Assembly: GCA_017379815.1 (NCBI GenBank) | Contig: JAFNVK010000053.1 | Span: 1 to 18,716, forward strand | Origin: Clostridia bacterium | GTDB taxonomy: Bacteria; Bacillota; Clostridia; Oscillospirales; CAG-272 | DNA length: 18,716 nucleotides | Direction of reading: 5' to 3' | Shown: positions 15,364 through 18,716 of the stretch, in pieces | Numbering within the stretch: the stretch's first letter is position 1 | How the letters are laid out: the number at the start of each line of letters is the position of its first letter | Program-made: the position numbers and the translations under genes | Notes under the pieces: generated by a model | Databases searched by the model: none | Told to the model about the DNA's origin: nothing | What the model saw: only the letters and a program-made list of their open reading frames with translations

Positions 15364-16533
15364 ATGCTGCATCAGAAATCTCTGCACCCCAAGCATTCAC
15401 ATCATCACGTTCCGTCGGGCGAGATCCTCGCCCCCGTAGGCCGCTGGATCCGAAAGAACGTCGTCCTGACCGTTGCCGCGATCGCGGCTCTCGTTACCTC
15501 CTGCATCGTTCCGCCGGATGCGCAATACGCCTCCTATTTTGATTGGAAGACCCTGACCTGCCTTTTTTGCGTGCTGGCCGTGGTCTGTGCATTAAAAAAC
15601 ATCCGCTTCTTCACCATTCTGGCCAGAAAGATCGTGGATTGCACGGGAAATCTGCGCACCTCCGTTTTGACTCTGGTCTACATCACCTTTATCGGCTCGA
15701 TGCTGATCGCCAACGATATGGCGCTTTTGACCTTTTTGCCCTTGGGCTATTTCGTACTTTCCTCTACCGGCAAGACCAAGCACATGGCCTTCGTGTTCAT
15801 TATGCAGAATATTGCCGCAAACCTGGGCGGCATGCTGACCCCCTTTGGCAATCCCCAAAATCTGTATCTCTATACCAAGTTTCAAATTCCCACCGGGGAG
15901 TTTATGTCCATCATGCTCCTTCCCTTTCTGGCATCCATCGCGTTGATCACGCTCTGCTGCTTTGTGTTCCTGCCCAAGGAGCCGCTTTCGATCACCGAGA
16001 CCTGTAATGCGCACCTCCCCGTCGGACGCACGTTGGTATATTTGCTCCTCTTTGCACTCTCCATCGTGATCGTCTTCCGCATTATCCCTTATCAAATAGG
16101 CCTGATCGTGATCCCTGCCGTGCTCCTCTGGATGGACCGCGACGCCTTGAAGAAGGTTGACTACCCTCTGCTTTTGACCTTCGTCTGCTTCTTCATCTTC
16201 TCAGGCAATCTCGCCCGCGTTCCGGCGGTGAACGATCTCTTTTCCGCGCTTCTTGCAAAGAACACACTCCTCTTCAGCACACTCTCCTGCCAGGTCATCA
16301 GCAACGTGCCCTCGGCGATCCTGCTCTCTCAGTTCACGTCAGATTATCCCGCGCTTCTTCTTGGCGTTAACATCGGCGGTACGGGTACGCTGATCGCGTC
16401 TCTCGCCAGCCTGATCACCTTCCGCGAGTATACCTCCCACAATCCCGATAGCACCGTGGCTTATCTCGGAAAATTCTCTGCATTCAATTTTGGATTTCTT
16501 GCCGTTCTGCTTCTGCTTTGCTCCCTTTTGTAA
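15364..16533 (+). CDS. SLC13/ArsB-like anion permease
   Basis: 389-residue polytopic membrane protein of the ion transporter superfamily that includes SLC13/DASS carriers, CitM and ArsB. About ten hydrophobic segments start at residue 33. Diagnostic stretches are IANDMALLTFLPL (115-127), MLTPFGNPQNLYLY (157-170), SNVPSAILL (313-321) and GVNIGGTGTLIASLASL (334-350); the paired N-D/N-P and GxNxGGxGT hairpins are the substrate-site signature of this superfamily. The substrate (dicarboxylate, citrate, sulfate or arsenite) cannot be read from the sequence. The cytoplasmic N-terminus is odd: six histidines within the first 15 residues (H3, H8, H11, H13-15). The ATG at 15364 lies about 50 nt after the predicted transcription start; the AAAGG upstream is rather distant (11 nt). 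It is monocistronic, with its own promoter and a terminator after the stop. Confidence 0.82.
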   Translation: MLHQKSLHPKHSHHHVPSGEILAPVGRWIRKNVVLTVAAIAALVTSCIVPPDAQYASYFDWKTLTCLFCVLAVVCALKNIRFFTILARKIVDCTGNLRTSVLTLVYITFIGSMLIANDMALLTFLPLGYFVLSSTGKTKHMAFVFIMQNIAANLGGMLTPFGNPQNLYLYTKFQIPTGEFMSIMLLPFLASIALITLCCFVFLPKEPLSITETCNAHLPVGRTLVYLLLFALSIVIVFRIIPYQIGLIVIPAVLLWMDRDALKKVDYPLLLTFVCFFIFSGNLARVPAVNDLFSALLAKNTLLFSTLSCQVISNVPSAILLSQFTSDYPALLLGVNIGGTGTLIASLASLITFREYTSHNPDSTVAYLGKFSAFNFGFLAVLLLLCSLL

Positions 16534-16560
16534 GACGAGCGAATCAAAGCGGCAAAAAGC

Positions 16561-16604
16561 AAAGAGACTGCCTCAACCATAAGGTTGAGGCAGTCTCTTT
16601 TTTT
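16561..16604. terminator. Strong bidirectional terminator between convergent units
   Basis: A perfect 18-bp stem (16561-16578 with 16583-16600) closes on a 4-nt ATAA loop. Counting the stem's own TTT, the plus strand ends in seven T residues (16598-16604); on the minus strand the stem is followed by GCTTTTTGC. It lies 27 bp after the permease stop and 15 bp after the end of the minus-strand PII gene, so it serves both. Confidence 0.93.
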
Positions 16605-16619
16605 CGCAAAAGTCCTCTT

Positions 16620-16946
16620 TTATTCCTCATCAAAGGCCTTTTCGTGAATGGTCAGCGTAGACATTTCGACGGGGAGGAAGAAGCAGAGTCCGTGCGCGGC
16701 CGTACCAACGCCCGCCTTTTCCTTGACCTGCTCCATGATCTTCACGGCAACGTCCTTCTCCACCACGCTCAGGACGATCTCCTTTTCGGTGTCAATGGTA
16801 ATGCCAAGGATCGTCTTTGGCTTTGCCACCGATCCTCTTGCGTTGATGATGGTAGCACCGGTAGAGCCGACCTTGCGGGCAATCTCCACGATCTCGGAGG
16901 CAAATCCTGCGTTTACGATAATATACAAAGCTTTTAATTCTTTCAT
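16620..16946 (-). CDS. PII-family signalling protein with atypical T-loop
   Basis: 108-residue PII (GlnB-like) protein, expected to form a trimer that binds nucleotides between subunits and changes the activity of a partner. The PII fold is recognisable: MKELKALYIIVNAG (first strand), the GSTGATIINARGS block (27-39) matching the G-TG-T-RG signature, KEIVLSVVEKD (55-65) and GVGTAAHGLCFFLPV (79-93), which corresponds to the GDGKIFV region. The T-loop (about 37-50) is shorter than in GlnB and has no equivalent of the uridylylated Tyr51, and the usual C-terminal TGE signature is missing, so classical nitrogen signalling is unlikely. The ATG at 16946 has AAAGGAG at good spacing. It is the last gene of the DUF1538 operon, 13 bp after the first PII-like gene. 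The likely partner is the DUF1538 protein; that is inferred from context. Confidence 0.85.
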   Translation of the reverse strand: MKELKALYIIVNAGFASEIVEIARKVGSTGATIINARGSVAKPKTILGITIDTEKEIVLSVVEKDVAVKIMEQVKEKAGVGTAAHGLCFFLPVEMSTLTIHEKAFDEE

Positions 16947-16959
16947 GGGAGCACTCCTT

Positions 16960-17277
16960 TCAAAATACCAGTCCTTCGACCGAAATCCCAAAGGCGATTC
17001 CGGTGTTTGGCTTGTCAAAGTGATAGTCACGGTAGAGGATCTCGATCAGCTTTTTGGCTTCCTCGCTTTTGACGAGACAGGAGATCAGGACCTTGCTCTG
17101 CTCGGCCTCAAAGCCGAACGCTGAGGCAATGGCCCTCGGGCTCATGGAGCCGTGGCCGTAAACGGTTTCGATCCCCTTTGCACCGTGATCGTCCAGAAGA
17201 GACAGAAATTTATTCTTTTTCTTTTGCTCCGTGATGATCATAAAATATTGCAGGCTGCTGTTCTGTACGTCACGCAT
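16960..17277 (-). CDS. Second PII-like small protein, divergent
   Basis: 105 residues with a ferredoxin-like, PII-type pattern: YFMIITEQKKKNKFLSLLDD (11-30, strand and first helix), HGAKGIETVYGHGS (31-44, the position of the PII glycine signature and start of the T-loop), SKVLISCLVKSEEAKKLIEI (61-80), and PNTGIAFGISVEGL (90-103, the strand that precedes the C-loop in PII). It is clearly different from the neighbouring PII protein and not a recent duplicate. The ATG at 17277 overlaps the end of the DUF1538 gene by 8 bp, with GAGGAAG upstream, so translation is probably coupled. A longer frame reaching 17391 is only a shadow of the DUF1538 tail. Heteromeric association with the second PII protein is conceivable but not shown. 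Confidence 0.72.
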   Translation of the reverse strand: MRDVQNSSLQYFMIITEQKKKNKFLSLLDDHGAKGIETVYGHGSMSPRAIASAFGFEAEQSKVLISCLVKSEEAKKLIEILYRDYHFDKPNTGIAFGISVEGLVF

Positions 17278-18716
17278 TTTTGTCTTCCTCACTTTCATTT
17301 GAAGTGTTCTCATCCAAAAGCTCCTTCGGGGAGTCCAGAACAAAGCTTTCCAGGTCTCCAAAGGATTCCTCCGCGGCCTCTGCCTCGACACGCTTGAGAC
17401 GAATCTGATAGATAATGCCCAGTGCCTGGATGGCGATTAGGGGGGTAACCGAAATAAAGGAAATGATGCCGAAGCCGTTGGTCAGCACCGAGAGATGACC
17501 GCCCCCCGCCTCCGCCACCGCTCCCGCAATGCTCAGGGTAAGCGGCGTCAGAAAGGCTGAGGTCAGCGCGCCGCCCGTTACGCCGCCCGAATCAAAGGCC
17601 AGCCCGACGAAGAGCTTGGGGGTGAAGATCATCATCAGAAGAGAGATCGCATAGAGCGGAATCAGAAAATACAGGATCGGAAGCTCGGTGAGGATCTTGA
17701 GAATGGAGAGCAAGGACGCCACGCCGATGCCAAGCGCCAGCGTGAGACGAATGGTCATTCTTTTGATGTGACCGTTGGTCAGCTCCTCGATCTGCAAGCC
17801 AAGCACCGTGACGGCAGGCTCGGAAACGGTAATGGCTGCTCCCAAAACGAAGCCAACGGCCAAAAGAAGCCATTTGAACCACTCGGGGCGTGATCCACTA
17901 AAAAAGATCTTGCCAATATACTGTCCAACGAATCCAAAGCCAAAATCAATGCCCGAAAGGAAAATGAGCAACCCGAGATAGACGGGGATGACACCCACGA
18001 AAAGCGTGATAAACGTTCTTCGAGGAAGCTTGATCAAAAGCAGTAAGAACGGAATCGAGATCAGCACGATGGGAAGAACGGCCAGGGCAACGTCACCGAT
18101 ATTCCCAAGGATAATCTCCCAAAGTCCGCGCTCCATCGACATCTCGTAAGGGTTCTCTTGAGGCAGGCTTCCTCCGTTGATCATCTTGAGGACGATGCCG
18201 TACAGGAGAACCGAGCAGATCGGCCCGACCGAGGCAATACCGATGATGCCGAGCGAATCGTCGTTCGTTTTGCTCTTGGAAAAGGTTGCGGAAATACCGA
18301 GGCCGAGGGCCAGGATAAACGGGACGGAAACGTCACCCGTCGTGGCTCCGCTGCCATCAAAGGCAAGTGCGATAAACTCCTCCGGGGAGAAAATGACCAG
18401 CAGGAACACAATGCCGTATAAAACGGCAAAGACCCATTTGATGTTGACGTTCTTGACGATGCGGACGAGAGCAATAGCAACGCCAATGCCGATTCCCGTA
18501 CCCGTCAGCCAAATAAAGAGCGTGCTGTTGACCACAGGCATGATGACACCGATCTGCTTGGCCAGAACCGCCAGCGCCGGCTCGGCAACCGTGGCAAGAA
18601 GCCCAAAGACAAAGCCAAAGCACAATACAAAGAGCAATCGGTTGTATTTGGCAAAGGAGCCTCCGACCATACGTCCGATCGGCAGGATACTGGTCTCAAG
18701 GCCCACCAGGAACATC
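17270..18716 (-). CDS. DUF1538-family integral membrane protein (partial, N-terminus off window)
   Basis: 481 visible residues of a polytopic membrane protein of unknown function; the true start is beyond the right edge, because the first methionine seen sits in the middle of a conserved helix. Two homologous halves are obvious: GLLATVAEPALAVLAKQI (38-55) matches AAITVSEPAVTVLGLQI (293-309), and FSPEEFIALAFDGSGATTGD (109-128) matches FTPKLFVGLAFDSGGVTGGA (364-383), an offset of about 255 residues. The conserved (S/A)EPA and AFD-G-GTTG pieces within helices resemble transporter re-entrant or substrate sites, so a secondary transporter is the best guess. The last 40 residues form a highly acidic cytosolic tail. 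It is followed, with overlap, by two PII-like genes, which suggests that PII proteins gate it. The family assignment is firm; transport function and substrate are inference. Confidence 0.85.
   Translation of the reverse strand, partial: MFLVGLETSILPIGRMVGGSFAKYNRLLFVLCFGFVFGLLATVAEPALAVLAKQIGVIMPVVNSTLFIWLTGTGIGIGVAIALVRIVKNVNIKWVFAVLYGIVFLLVIFSPEEFIALAFDGSGATTGDVSVPFILALGLGISATFSKSKTNDDSLGIIGIASVGPICSVLLYGIVLKMINGGSLPQENPYEMSMERGLWEIILGNIGDVALAVLPIVLISIPFLLLLIKLPRRTFITLFVGVIPVYLGLLIFLSGIDFGFGFVGQYIGKIFFSGSRPEWFKWLLLAVGFVLGAAITVSEPAVTVLGLQIEELTNGHIKRMTIRLTLALGIGVASLLSILKILTELPILYFLIPLYAISLLMMIFTPKLFVGLAFDSGGVTGGALTSAFLTPLTLSIAGAVAEAGGGHLSVLTNGFGIISFISVTPLIAIQALGIIYQIRLKRVEAEAAEESFGDLESFVLDSPKELLDENTSNESEEDKNA

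Noticed and set aside
1..18716. Mobile elements, CRISPR arrays, tRNA or rRNA genes
   Set aside because: I found no transposase, integrase, regularly spaced repeats or cloverleaf/rRNA-like sequence, and the gaps are too small for large hidden elements.

Overview
The window looks like chromosomal DNA of an endospore-forming member of the Bacillota, most likely class Clostridia. Three things point there: a SpoIIID sporulation regulator, an AddAB rather than RecBCD recombination nuclease, and consensus SigA promoters followed by strong AGGAGG-type ribosome binding sites. The DNA is moderately GC-rich with AT-rich intergenic regions. No species can be assigned. I see no mobile element, CRISPR array, tRNA or rRNA; this is compact core-genome sequence with small operons.

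Left end (1-2202): a TrmH/SpoU-type RNA 2'-O-methyltransferase runs off the left edge on the minus strand. It is divergent from spoIIID (plus). spoIIID converges on, and overlaps by 31 bp, a minus-strand gene that resembles the CpsB/YwqE PHP-type tyrosine phosphatases but has lost its metal-binding histidines. That gene has a perfect SigA promoter. Beyond it lies a 450-bp AT-rich non-coding stretch full of dyads and terminator-like hairpins.

Centre-left (2203-7372, all minus): a tightly spaced five-gene cluster, in transcription order a membrane-anchored HtrA/DegP serine protease, an OmpR-type response regulator, a HAMP sensor histidine kinase (ATGA overlap), an RlmA-type 23S rRNA guanine methyltransferase and a polyprenyl-phosphate-glycosyltransferase-like GT2 enzyme. 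It reads as a cell-envelope stress module with two housekeeping enzymes attached.

Centre-right (7476-15224, all plus): an extended -10 SigA promoter drives a short QueG-like double 4Fe-4S protein, which overlaps addB, followed 13 bp later by addA and a strong terminator. AddB keeps its four-cysteine Fe-S signature and nuclease site, and AddA keeps helicase and nuclease motifs, so the pair should be a working double-strand-break resection enzyme.

Right end (15278-18716): a monocistronic SLC13/ArsB-like permease with a histidine-rich N-terminus has its own perfect promoter. It converges, across an 18-bp-stem bidirectional terminator, on a minus-strand operon encoding a DUF1538 membrane protein (runs off the right edge) and two small, different PII-like proteins. 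That operon is the most promising uncharacterised system here: a putative transporter with its own pair of PII-type sensors.
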